From Congeria kusceri (Eukaryota; Mollusca; Bivalvia; Myida; Dreissenidae): a stretch of 64,000 nt of DNA. Below the pieces are notes generated by a model that worked only from the letters and a program-made list of their open reading frames with translations, was not told the origin of the DNA and ran no database searches. Below, piece after piece: positions 1 through 14,000 of the stretch. The position numbers were made by a program, and so were the translations under genes. The stretch spans positions 64,459,137-64,523,136 of the forward strand of contig CM051032.1 in NCBI GenBank assembly GCA_027627225.1, read 5' to 3'. The number at the start of each line of letters is the position of its first letter. The first letter of the stretch is position 1.

Positions 1-258
1 AGAATTAAATTCTTCGTGCAGAATTATAAAACACTGCTTTTAAGCAAACACAAATTTATGAAAAATAAAGTCACACAGGGGTGAACATCAGTCTATATTT
101 CAAGGCCGGGTATACCTGTATACCAGTGTGAGTGGCTTCTTGTAGAGTAGCGACTGTGGCATAAAATTATGATGATGACCATTTCTCATCTTCCAAACAC
201 GGCTTGCAGTAAATACTGTCATGTAGGACATGTTTTGATAAGGATGATATAAATAACC

Positions 259-520
259 GAGGCGTGTCGTGGGGAAACCCGGGCTTAATGCATCTGCGTA
301 AAGTGTCATCCTGGATCAGCCTGTGCAGTCCGCACAGGCTAATACAGGACGACACTTTCCGCTTTTATGGTATTTTCTGTTTCAAGGAAATCTCTTCTAA
401 ACATAAATCCACTGTGGCGGGAAGTGTCGTCCCAGCTTAGCCTGTGCGGACTGCACAGGTTTATCTGTGACGATACTTTACGCACGTGCATTCAGCCCGG
501 TTTTTCGACGACACGCCTCA
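259..520 (+). mobile_element. GAGGCG foldback MITE, copy 1
   Basis: A palindromic element with terminal arms GAGGCGTGTCGTGGG...CGACACGCCTCA, internal AGCCTGTGC-GCACAGGCT inversions and an asymmetric centre (CTTTTATGGTATTTTCTG). Nine copies lie in this window; the centre of this one is in plus orientation. Adjacent TA or AT bases suggest a TA-type target in better copies. The surrounding 1-1850 holds nothing else I can support. Confidence 0.85.
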
Positions 521-1850
521 TTTATTTTCGTATAAGGTGTAGCGTACAAAAGAATTCAAATGCCAACGTGGTTGGTGATATGCAAACTTGAATGAATCGA
601 AATCATTAGGTCTTCTTTTTTTACCGAATTGTTGAAGAATGGACACAATTACAGATGATTTGGGGCAATTTAAGTTGATAATTATAACATATTTAATTTA
701 TTCATTGATATATTTGAGTGTTAGGCTATTCTGCAATAAAAGTATCATTAGACAAAGTATACACTTAATATCTTAAAATCCACTTAAACGACTGCACACA
801 GAGCGTGCTAAATTTCAGAGTCTGTTGAAATATCAACTGTCTCAACTCAGGGGTTAACTCAATCTTATTAAAATAATCTCCAGTCTGACGCTACTAGATT
901 ATCAGCTGACTGGATCTGATGACTTTACAGTATGGGTCACGTTCTGATAGGTGACCTTTTCCGGAGCCAAGTGTTGCCTTCAAAATGTTGTGGTATAACT
1001 GAATATATTAACTACAAAAACTATACACGAAATTAACTTGAACTTTGGATGTTTAGTCCCCTAAAATACCACTATATCCATTGTTATCCACGTGAAAACT
1101 AGCTGTAAATGATTTATTAATGATTTATTTATGAGGATCAGTTGGAAATGCATCACCTTTTCAAAAACTGAGGCCAACCTTTGCTACATGTAAAAAGCAA
1201 TTTTATTGGGCGCAGAAGGGCTGAGAATGTTATTGATCGGATGGTCGTTTGAACATGACCTGTTATGCGATGTCTTCAGATCCTAACAATGTTGGGATTT
1301 GATTTTAATGAGATTGGGGTTAACTCGCATGTGTTTCTTTCTTCTGAAAACATAAAATCACGTTTAAGCATGTCAGTTGCTGTGTCTTATTTTAGAATTT
1401 CTACACAGCTCTACTCTTAGTTTGTATAGTAGAATAGTCTTGGTTTGTTGCTTGGCTTTCTGTCTTTCTGTTTTACTTCCGATGATCTTGTGTGTTCATT
1501 TTATTCTTAGAATTCACAATCATTACATAAATATGTGTACATTCTTTAAGTACTAGCATTTTATGGATATGATTATGTACAGAAGATATTGATTTTAACG
1601 CAACACACCATCAACACTCTTCTTGAAGATATGTCATGAGAGACGAGAAATAATAACAAGAAACTATAAAATAATAATGAAGAACTTTTAAAATTTAATT
1701 TGAAAGACGTAAAAACATCAGAACGAAATGCCTTGACGTTTGCAATCAAGAAATTCCATCTGGGAGTCTGAGTGATATAGACTGTGGAAAAAATGTCAAT
1801 TGGTACATAAATAAATGTTTTTAACATACTATTGTGTTATATATTTATAG

Positions 1851-2001
1851 GTACGACATGGACAGTCTCATACGGTTTACGTTAACGGTACGGAAAAACT
1901 ACCGTAACGTTCCGTACCATAATTGGGACCACGCCTTTTCTGTGGCGCATGCCATGTTCACCGTACTTCGGACAACCAAACACAAATTCACCGCACAAGA
2001 G
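1851..2001 (+). CDS. PDE exon with YHNWDHAF
   Basis: The exon follows a 'ttatag' acceptor and ends GCA CAA GAG before 'gtatac'. It begins with one base finishing a codon and ends in phase 0. It reads [19 protein letters not shown], then [16 protein letters not shown]. The first His of YHNW is the general acid in the family and the His of WDHAF is a metal ligand. It is the first recognisable exon in the window; I saw no convincing upstream exon in 1-1850. Confidence 0.92.
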
Positions 2002-5000
2002 GTATACATTTATATATTGTTTCTAAACAACATGAGTGTATGTGTTTACAATTCTTGTAAATCGTGCCCGGATTACTGTCGCATTGCATTGCAGTATGCA
2101 TTGCAATAGTTTATAAATACTTGTGCAGTGTGCTTTAAATGCCAAAAAAATACGTTAAGGTTGGCCAAAATTAAAATTAACTTTGTTTGCCATTGCCTAC
2201 CTACCCAACGAAAAGGTCCCTACTCAAAAGTTTTTTCTTTGTTAAATCAAACCAGTTTTTTTTTATTCCAAATATTATATTTTTTCTTTGGGTTAAATTA
2301 AAAAGCTCGCTATTTTTCATTTCGGTCGTTTTCCATTGCGTTAATAAATTAACTGTATCAGCTAAACCCTTGCTTATATAATAGGCCATATAAAAATGCA
2401 ATTCTTATCATGTTTTATCAAACTTGTGAAAGCAACCGGCAGTTTCGTCAGCATTCATTGTCTAATTAAAGATGATTGCTAGCAAGCTCTTGTTATATCA
2501 ACAGACACTTGATTATATTATTGAAAGCAATGTCTGTGTTAAATGCTATACTTTGATGCTAAATGGATCATTCATAAATGTGCCTTTCCCCCCCCCCCCC
2601 CAAAAAAAAATAATGCCGACCTACCTACCCGTTACCAGCAACTTTGGATAGGCAATGGCAAACAAACAATTTTTAAGGTTGGCCTTATGTGATATAACTT
2701 GCTATTGTGGCATTAGCTGTTGCAACGTGAAAATAATTTAGATAACGTACACGTTTTCTTATATACAGAACTATAACACACTCATGTACTTTTACTCCAA
2801 AAATATTTTATGTGCATATAAATGTACAGGAAATATAAACTATTTTTATTTGTGTTCTCTCATATTAAGGACATTTTCACAGATTGGCAAATTGACATGT
2901 TACAAATATTTTGTTCACATATTAAAATAACACCCGTGACACAGAAATATATTCGAAATGATATGTAATTTAATGAAGAAAAAACATTGATTTATATTTG
3001 TACAAAAAAAAAACGTCAGTAACACTGTCCGTTCATTTTTGTGTCGCCTAAAAAGGCGACATATTGGGGTTACTTTTGGCGGCGAAGTTTTTGTGATATT
3101 ACTATGAAACTTTATGAAAGTGTTAGCAGGCATAAAAGGAAGGTCAAGTTCGATTTTCGGCATAATTGATCTTATCGTACTTGAGTAATGCCCCGTTTTT
3201 AAAATCCTTCAAATAAAGGCTTATGCAGACAATAACTTAAAAAGGTTTTATTCAATCTTTATGAAACTTGAGGGAAGTGTTAGTAGGCATAAAAGGAAGG
3301 TCAAGTTCGGGTTTTGGCATAATTGCTATCGTACTTGAGTTATGCCCCGTCAGGCGTCACATACGACTCGCGGAGTTCTATTTTAAAGTTTCAATTCACG
3401 TCGTTTCCAACGCCTTCCAGTGCCTAGCTCTCTTCGTGGCCTGCCTTTGCCATGACCTTGACCACCGAGGGAAAACGAACGCTTTCATGGTGAAGAGTGC
3501 CTCGCCCCTGGCCGCCATATACTCTACGTCCACCATGGAGCACCATCATTTCAACCAGACCGTTACAATCTTACAGGTATTTCCTTATATGTTTGTTTTC
3601 TTACAGTTGCAATTTTAGAGGTTTTTTCATGTTGTTTTTACAGTGGAATCATATGGGTAGTTTGTTATATAGTTTTACAGTACAATGTTGGGAGATTGTT
3701 GTATACTCTTTTGCAGTACATTCTTAGAGGTACTTTCAAAGGTTTTACATGTTATGTTATGCATAGTATATGTACGTTCCAGATAGTTTTCTAGATATGT
3801 TAAGCAATGTCCGTGTATTTTGATACAAATACAGATACTTTAAAGAGTGAAAGTTCATGTGCTGTCAAGATACATTTTCATATGATATGTATGTAAATAT
3901 ACATTCTGTCGACAACGACAACACCTAGAATCTAACAATATGCGATTAAAGCAGTAAATAGAAGGATATTCAAACACTAATTGCAATTAGACATATATAA
4001 TATATAATAAATGGGCATTTATACATTTACATATGCGCGCGATTTCTTACAGAATGAAGGCCATAACATTTTCAAACACCTCTCATCGGAGGATTACAAA
4101 AAGGTGAGTAAATAAAGCTTAACCGACTCTGTCTTGCGTCAAAGATACACGTTATATCCGATGAAGTAAATAAGATGTCATGTCAACGTTGCATTGAAAT
4201 AAAAATCAATATTCAAATATACGCAATGCACAAGCGATTAATTTAGAATATATATTTTTATTAAATTAATTACTTGTATTTTTTATTTTTACACAGAGTA
4301 ACAGACAATCTGTAGAGAGTATTACCAGAACTAGTATCAGTATAGCAACATAAAACATAAACAGTTCCATTTAAATTCTACGAGCTTACGTAGTATGTAG
4401 AGTAATAATTCAGATACATCAATCTGAATACATTTGTTGATACGTATATTGATGCATGAACTGTTCCTTGCACTTTATTAGATGCTTTATGGCATTTGGA
4501 ACTGCATTTTGTTAATATTTTGCAAATATCGGATGTTTATATCTCACATTAATTGTTTCCTGAAAAATATATCTCATAACAAGTGTTCCCTGAAATCTGT
4601 CAGATGCTGAGTGACATTCGAAACTGCATTTTGGCGACGGACTTGGCACTGTTCTTCGGCAACAAGGCAAAGTTGAAGGACATCGCAGACAAGAACGAGT
4701 TACAGTGGAAGGACGATGATCATAGGTAGGTTATTTTCTCTCGGAAGCAATGCCGGTTGTATTTATCATTATTGTAAGCCGTATCTCGAAGCATCCTTTT
4801 CGAAGCATGCCAATTAATTCACATATAGGCTTAGTTATAAAGAAATGTAACTGTTGTGAATGTCAGTTCTTAACTTGATAAACATAGAAATTAATGTCTA
4901 TGGTTATCAAGTTTATTTTCTCAGTATAAGCTTACACATTATAAACGAGTATTATATTTTGAAGTATCTAACACACGTCTATTTCTCCATAAATATTCTA

Positions 5001-8000
5001 TAAAATAGTATGAGTTAGTAAAAGCTGTATTGTAAATACCTAACATTGGATTGTATATTATATGCAATTTATATTATCTCATTTTCTTGTCAGTTAAAAT
5101 CACGTCTAGTTGCTTCTTAAAATACACATTTATGCTTTCCGATCTCCTATTTCACATTATTTAGAGTATGGTTTGCTGACCGTCGTTATCACTAGTGTCT
5201 CTGAGTCACAATAACTGATCCCTGTTGGAAGATACTCCGTATTTATTCTCACAAATCACGTGGTCTATTAGAACCAATATTTTTTACATTCCAAATTCAC
5301 AAAATGTCCAACTAGTATTTGAATCTGGTTGAATGCATTGTCGTGCAGCATTAACAATGTAAGTGGGTGGAATTTTAAATGGGCTATGTCAACGCAAAAT
5401 TGGGTTCCTATTGCACTACATGTATACGCGATATTAGATGATCGAAATGCGCTTTGCTAAGACAAGTACATACAATGACAAATAAATAATATAGTACATA
5501 ATGAGATATTAGATGATCGAAATGCGCTTTGCTAAAACAAGTACATACAATGAAAAATAAATAATATAGTACATAATGAGATATTAGATGATCGAAATGC
5601 GCTTTGCTAAGACAAGTACATACAATGAAAAATAAATAATATAGTACATAATGAGATATTAGATAAAAACGAATCAGCAAAAATGTTTTTAAAAAAGACA
5701 ACCTATTGCGGGTATCGAACTCACGACTTAGTTGCCATGCGAAGAAATTACAGTAGACAGCGCTTTTACCAACTGCGCTGTTCTGCTTGGTAAGGAAGCA
5801 TGTGTAAACTATGGTTATACAAAATTCTCACAATTGTAACGTCAAAATGTAAGCATGAAAAGGGCCAAACAAACAAGACCCAAATTTAAAGTATTTCCAA
5901 TTATATATACCTTATTTTAACCGCTATTATATGCTAGTCTCAATATCTTTATTTCAGTTTGTTTTTTTAAGAAATTGCCCCCTTTCGTTGACATAGTCCC
6001 TTTAACCTGTAAAGGGTCAACATTTTCATATTGGTTTGCAATTGCTTCTGTACATTGTCTCACGGCATTGCAAAGTTTCCTGGATGGATTTTAACTACAA
6101 TGGTTAAAATTTGCATAATGGTTGTCAAATGTTTGGAACTGATTGTTTTTCTGCATTGGGTATTACGTGTTTATTTTCGAACTGAAAACAGAATATACAA
6201 TATAAATATGTGCGCTGTACAAGTGCTACTTTGATTAATAAAGGTCCAATTTCACATAGTTGTTATCTAATGTTTGGAACTGATTGTTTTTGCTGTATTG
6301 CATATTGCGATTTGTAAAACTGCAAGGGTTTATTGTCCAACGGCAAAAATGTGAATAATATTTAGAGCACGTGGTTTGTGACATTGACCTTGTTTTAAAT
6401 CACAAAACTGGGCATCGATGTTTCGATTTCACTTCCCATGTTCGAGGGTATTTATCAGTATAAAACAGAGTTTGATGTTTAAAAATAGGCATTTGTTTGC
6501 AATTTTACTTTGGCTGTTTTGTCAGATCATGTGTCGCTGCATAAAATTATTGATTGATCAATCAAACATCGATGTCCACGCCTTTCGAGTTTTTGTTTTG
6601 TATGGATAATGTTCAGCAGCCTTGACAAATATTTACGCATGTATATTTTATGATATTTTATTTATGTTTAATTATAGTTAATAAAATGTACCGTACCAAT
6701 ATTACCAAATAAGGACAATTTTATTGTCACTTGCCATATTTAAAATGTGTCGTCGTTTATTAAAAAGACATTTTAGATTTAAATATATAACTTTAATACT
6801 GGTAATGATATTATCTTAAGTTCCATTGGATCTATTTCAAATTCGATAATTTCAGGTACACTTTATAGTCCCCAATCCTTTTCCAGAACCAAGAATAGAT
6901 AGATCACAATTTCTATTTCAGAATAATGAACTTTTGCACATTTTAGTCCTTTTGTATAGATATTCTTTAAAGGTCCATAGACACTTAACAATCTCTTGCC
7001 ATATAAACATAGAAACAGTAAACATTTGTTGTCTACCTCACATTTAGGCGCCTGGTTCACGCTATAGTTATGACAGGGTGTGACTTGGTTGCCTCGGCGA
7101 AACCGTGGAAAATGCAGCTGGACACCGTGAAGTATATATTTGAGGAGTTTTATCAGCAGGTAGAATAACCGGAAGTATGCCCTGATCGTGCACGTCTTGT
7201 ACAATGTGTCGTGTAGTGCCTATAACCTTTACCTGTACTATGCTCGTGTGCGTATTAGTGAATGCTGCTCTAGCTGTCACGCATGCCATAGCTGGGATTG
7301 GGGCTGTATGCACCTAAAATGTTGAAGAAATAATTTTCGATTTAGAGTTGTTTATCGGCTCATAAACAACGATCTTCTGGTGCGCAGGAACTCAACAAAC
7401 TATGGCGTTAGTCCAAGAGGATCAATATACGCGCATTTAAGCGACTAAACGTTGTTTAGAAGCCGATAAACAACGATAATGCGAAATTTATTTCGATTCT
7501 AGCTTGATCTGTTAACATATTATGCAATTACAATGCGAACTGTATTTTACAGTTTCGGTACTACTGTTTCGGGTCGTTTATTGGAGATTTTGAAATGGTA
7601 ATTGTGTTCTTTGTATATAGAAAACTCGGCGCGTGTCTTGTTGGAAAATTCGTTTTAGACTGGGATAATGGAAGGTTATTTAAAAATAATATGTCATTTG
7701 TTTAATGTTATTTAATTTATATTTTGTTATTTAAATATTTTGTAAACTTTTTGACACTGTTCCTGCAGTGTATTCTATAAATGGAGAAAAATGTAGTGTT
7801 ACTTCGCCACTATTATAAATAATAGTTTCATTGTTATAAAACGAACGTATATAAGTTTTAAAATTGTGACAAATCTTTTCACAATTTCGTATGTGTATAA
7901 GACGTGTATGCGAAATCTATATGGAATAACGTCTGCAGCTGGTAGGGTTGTTTAGAATACTAACCTAGAAGTAACACGGCATAAACTTGTTCTAACGCAT

Positions 8001-11000
8001 CCTATATTCACATATATTTTATACAACCTTTATATAAATATTGCCTTAAGATTTTATGTGTGTAAATTGTAGAGAGGTTTTTGGTAGTGCATACGTTTGC
8101 TGACATTGGAATTTAAATGGACCAGTTTGGTCCATTTAAAAAGGAATGCATGCGCATTTAACTTGTAGCTATGTTAACCACTACTAAATTCGCACATTCA
8201 TAGCTCATTTGCGCAAGACAAAGTTTTTTTCGATATTATATATCATGTATTATACACTAAAACCAGGTTTCTCCAGGAAAAGCTCAAACGATAAAATTGT
8301 TTTAAAAACGTTCGCGCAAATTGGTTTTTTGAAAGCGTTCACCTCTTATCAATCTGTGTCTAAACTGTCAACTTCCGTGATTTTCTACTATAATTTTGCT
8401 ATGAGAGCAAAGCTTTGTTTTTCATTATTACCGTGCTTATTGTTTGACTTGTGCAACTCTAAATATGTTTTTAGACACAGATTGTCATTCCCATTGTTTC
8501 ATGTAGTGTATGTATGTTGTGTTTTGTGCACAAAAAAGAGCTCTATTTCTTGTAGTCTTCCTCTCTGTCTGTTGCAATTCTACGTGGTGGTTAACTCGAC
8601 AAGAAAAAGATATAATAGTTCTTGATGGACATATTAACATATATGGTATACTAGAGAGTAACCTCTGTTGCTAACCGTAAATTAACTTAACATGGATATC
8701 TATTTATGCATTACATCTACAAGTAGTTGTAACGTTGATTCTGATTTTATATTTCTTTCTGCCTGAACACTCTTAAATAGTTCTATAACAATTTTACTGA
8801 TTTACTTGCATAATAAAAGGCATGCGTTTTGATAACGCATCTCCTTGTCGTTTACCTTTAATTAAAAAAAGGTTTCCTCAATGTCATTCTCTCTTTAGAC
8901 GCTAGTAACAACAAATATAGCATGTTTACACTAGACTTGAGGGTTTGGTTGCTAGTACCATACGTGTTCGTATGTCCATGACGTCAGTACCGCATGTGTC
9001 GAACGCTTTTTCAATGTCGATAACTCGTCTGTGCATTTGTTTCATTCCCACAGAATGCTAGTAATGAGCCTTTGCATGACAGGCTGTGATCTTTGTGCAA
9101 TGTACAAACCCTGGTCCACTCAGCTTGACCTTGTGTTTGTCATCATGGAGGAGTTCTGGCAACAGGTATAACAACACGACCACCGCCTTTGATAACAGCA
9201 GCAGCAACAACATCGTTGCGCGATTTTACCTTGTACAGCTTGTGGTGTTGTGAATTTCGTCCGATAAAATGTCAACATATACAATTATTTTTTATCTAAT
9301 TAAAGTCGAAGTGTCCATAATAATAATAGTTCATGTACAAAAATGTACATACGTCTATATTTAAATGAATACTAAGATATATAGATTATATGAAATTAAA
9401 ATAATACATGTACCTACGTCCACATTTTTTATGAATTTTAAGATAGTTCGAGTATATATGTACGTATAAAAGTAAATGTGGATTAAAATCGATGTATATT
9501 TGCACGGATCTATGGTCTTAATGTACAACCGGTTTGGATCGTCCATCATGACCGCCAAGACGACTATTTTGTCATTTGCTCAACGTGAGAAATGTGAACT
9601 TTATGTTTTTAGTATAAATATTGTGTACACATCAGTATTCGATATTGTAAATATTTACTAACCAAACTATACCATACTAAACTAAGTAATTCTGTGATAC
9701 TATGTTTGATAGGCATATGACTCCATCCAAGTGGTACTGTGTAATGTGTGCCTACTAAGCATAGGCATGAACTGCAGGCAAACATAGAATGACATGGCCA
9801 AACCCCAACAAGATACTATAATCTTACAATTTGTATGCCCCTACTTTAGAGGGGGGGGGGAGCTTTAGTTTTGTCCTTTTCCGTCCGTCAGTATTTGGTC
9901 CTTTTAGTTCGTCCGTCAGATTTGTGTGTCGCCCATAACTGATAGAGTGATTAAACTTTATAAGCATGTTCATCGGCATCGGGACTTGTGCACCTGGCTA
10001 TTTGTGTGCAGTTTTTTCCGACATCGGTGGAGTTATGGCCCTTTGTTGTAAAAAATGACATTTTTGGACTTATGTCGCGCGTAACTTAAAAAGTATTATT
10101 GCTAGAGTGACGAAACTTTATTAACATATTAATCAGCATGTGAGCTGATGCACCTTGGTATTTTTGTGCAGCGAAGTGATGGCCCTTTTTCATGAAAATA
10201 TTTGTGGCCATAATATCTTGGTCAAGTTCGATAATCAGCCAAAGCGCCCTTGGAATTGTGGAGTTACGGCTCTTGAAATATCTAAAATTGGCCATTTTTA
10301 GCCGTTTCCGCTCTCTAACTCAAACAGTTTTCATCAAATCCTCACCAAACTTCATGATAATGTTTGTAATAATAATATCTAGGTCAAGTTCGATAATCAA
10401 CCAAATCGCCCCAGGAATTGTGGATTTATGGCCCTTGAACTATCTCAAAGTAGCCTTTTTTTTCGTGTCCGCTCTCTGAGACTAACAGTGTTCATCCATT
10501 CTTCTCCAAACGTCATGACAATGTTTGTAATAATAATATCTAGGTCAGGTTCAATAATCAGCCAAATTGCACCAGGAAGTTTGGGTTATTGCCCTTGAAT
10601 TATCTGAAATTGGCCTTTTTATCGGTTTTCCTCTCTAAGTCCAACAGTTTTCATCCGATCTTCACCAAACTTCCAGTCAAATCAACCCAGGAATTGTGGA
10701 GTTACTGTCCTTGAATTATCTGAAATTTGCCTTTTTAGCGGTTTCCGCTCTCTCTAAGTCCAACACTGTTTATTCAATCTTCACCAAACTTCATGAACAT
10801 GTTTGTGGGTATACTATCTTGGCCAGGTTTAATAATCCCAGGAATTGTGGAGTTATGGCCCATGATTATCTAAAATTAGCCTTTTAGCTATTTTAACCTA
10901 GAGGGGGGCATAATTGTTTTACTTTTACAGCTCTTGTTCAAATGGGCAATTTCTTTGTTAACTAGATTTTACCGTTTCGTCTAGCACCAGCACCGCTTAC

Positions 11001-14000
11001 TACAGCACTTGCATACTTACACAGTTGCTACTTATGACCATTCCCAATCCACACATCCCAACCATACTTTGACCTTGACCTAATTTGGACTTAAAATAAT
11101 TCAAATTGGCTGTCCAGCACTAACCGGGGGGCATGAGTGTTTATCGAACACAGTGTCTGTTGAACTTGTGTCGCGTGTTACTCAAAAAGTTTTACTGCTA
11201 GAGTTATGAAACTTTATATACATTTTAAGCAGCATGTAACTTGTGCACCTGGGTATTTTTCCGCCATCACTGGAGTTATGCCCCTTTTTTTAGCAAATAA
11301 TACATTTTTGGATTTTTGTCGCGTGTAACTCAAAACGTTTAACTGCTAGACTAATGAAACTTTATAAACATGTTCATCAGCATGTGAACTTGTGCACCTG
11401 GTTATTTTGGTGCATTTTTTCGACATCAGTTTTGTGACAACCAGCGGAATGCGGGGGCATTCGTGTATTACGGACATATTTCTAGTTAGAAGAGGAGCAA
11501 TGTTATTTTTGAATGGGTCAACTGAATTTCATAATAACTCTTATTTTGAAATATATGATTTCTTTCCGTAATACAAAAGCAACAATATCATCATAATATG
11601 TAAACCACGAATTTGCACCACACCACCATGTGTGTAATGTAAGTTGGTGTAGAATACAGTCTTAACAACTACATTGATGTCATTACTAAATGTCGTAAGT
11701 GAATATTTAATCATGTGCTTATAAGGCTTAACTCCACCAATGCATGTCAAAAGTTTGATCATTTCATGTAACTTCCAAACATAGGGATATTTACATTCAT
11801 CTTGCATTGAAACATTGTCCGTGCTGTCTTGAACATCCATCAAAACATTTTCCGTGTTGCCTTGAACATCCATTGAAACATAATTGTCCGTGTTGTCTTG
11901 AACATCCATCGAAACATTGTCCCTTTTGCCTTGAAAATCCATCAAAACATTGTCCGTGTTGCCTTGAACATCCATTGAAACATTGTCCGTGTTGTCTTCA
12001 ACATCCATTGAAACATTGTCCATGTTGTCTTGAACATCATTCAAACATTGTCCGTGCTGTCTTGAACATCATTCAAACATTGTCCGTGTTGTCTTGAACA
12101 TATTCAAATATTGTCCGTGTTGTCTTGAACATCCATTCAAACATTGTCCGTTCTGTCTTGAACATCCATTCAAACAGTGTCCGTGTTGTCTTGAACATCC
12201 ATTGAAACATTCTCCGTGTTGTCTTGAACATCATTCAAACATTGTCTCTGCTGTCTTGCACGACATTCAAACATTGTCCGTGCTGTCTTGAACATCCATT
12301 GAAACATTGTCAGTGTTGTCTTGAACATCCATTGAAACATTGTCCGTGTTGTCTTGAACATCCATTGAAACATTGTCCGTGTTATCATGAACATCCATTG
12401 ATACATTGTCCCTGTTGTCTTGAACATCATTGAAACATTGTCCGTGCTGTCCTGAACATCCGCATCGTCTGATTTGTATCTGGTTAATTGTATTTGCTCT
12501 CAATTGTTGTCTACCATATTACCGGTAATCAATGTTCATAAGTCTGATGATATACGCACATCACACTGTAGTTTTACGTTGATTTTATTGCGACAATACT
12601 AGGTTGAACATATATAAAAAGTTTATTTTTTCATCAATATTTTTATTACAAATGACGCCAACAGACAAAACCGCATTTATGAGTCTACAAAACGACAAAT
12701 GTTTGAAGATTTTCGTTTGGCATTATTTGAATAAAGCACTAGGGCAACGTTTTGATCGTAAAATTACTGAACAAATGACGTTGTGACATATATGATATCA
12801 ATAAGCGGTACAGAAGCACTAAGGTTATTAATTTGCAACTTATAGGGAGACGAGGAAAAAGCAAAGGGTCTGACGCCAATGCCGATGATGGATCGAGAAA
12901 AGAAGCACGAGCTACCTCAGCTTGAGGTATTATGTTTGTGTTTAAAGACGTTCGCAACAAAAAGAAAATAATTGGGTCAATTTCTCCTTTTGCCTCATTT
13001 TTTCTTTATTGTATATAGGTTATAATATACTAATTTCATCTCTAATGTCCATTCAAATAAATATTTTTAATAGTAAAAGTTCATAAAGCATATATAATAA
13101 AATACACTTATGCAATGTATTTCCAAACAAATTTAGTTCAAAAATGATCCATTCAATATCTCCATTCTATTGATACGTTGTTTATGTGTGTTAAAACGAA
13201 ACAGGAAACAAGCTTCACATGTACCCTATTTAAAATCCAATATTTGCCAAACAAGTTCGGTGAGCCATTCTTTTTATTAATGTTTTGGTGTAAGTATACG
13301 TTGATGCATATATGTGCGAACTGTTAAGAAAATCTGTCGTTTGGAACAAAATATGCATTAATATATGCTTATGTTAATCCCTTCGCCACTGTGCAATTAT
13401 TCTTGTTTTACTTAACTTTAAGTCTACATCAAATACATTTTATCAGTCCAATATTAAAAGTCTTAAGTAAATGCAAAATCAACAAATTCCGTCAGAATAA
13501 TTGTTAATTGCCTCAGCAAACCTTTGTCAGTATGTGCATAATTTTAGAACTAAACCAACAATGCTTTATCAGCATAACTTTAAGTGCACGTCCACGAAGC
13601 ATATTTTGAACTCAAACTTTAAAACTAAGCCATCACTGCTTTATCAGCATAGTATTAAGTGTACGTCAACGAAGTTTTTATTACAGTCGAACTTAAAAAC
13701 TGAGTCAGCAATGCTTTGTTAATATAACTTTAACACACAGTGTATTGGGTGAAAGTCTTCAAACGTGTATAATAATTTATTAATCAACTTGACAATATTA
13801 CGCACAATATCAGTGAAAATGTACGTCTTATATCCGTCAGCACGAGTAAATATTTTAACGATCAACTGTTCCTGTATTAATTCAACTGTTTGGGATCTAA
13901 GCATTGTGATTGGCTAAAACGAGTGCCTGTATGCGATTTCAATGCCTATATGAGATTTAGCGCTTTTGATTGGTCAGTTGAACTGTTCCTATATGAAAAT

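Noticed and set aside
1..1850. Upstream PDE exon
   Set aside because: I found no stretch matching the segment that should precede YDMDSLIRF; the remaining exons are probably outside the window.
5701..5795. Functional tRNA gene
   Set aside because: A and B boxes are recognisable but the acceptor, anticodon and T stems do not pair properly.
8209..8625. 138-residue plus-strand ORF
   Set aside because: AT-rich, Phe/Cys/Leu-biased composition inside a PDE intron, no domain or signal; likely chance.
11541..12503. Repetitive proteins ([11 protein letters not shown] on minus, [11 protein letters not shown] on plus) as genes
   Set aside because: The frames come from a 33-bp minisatellite that is open on both strands and is broken by odd-length units; it lies inside a PDE intron.
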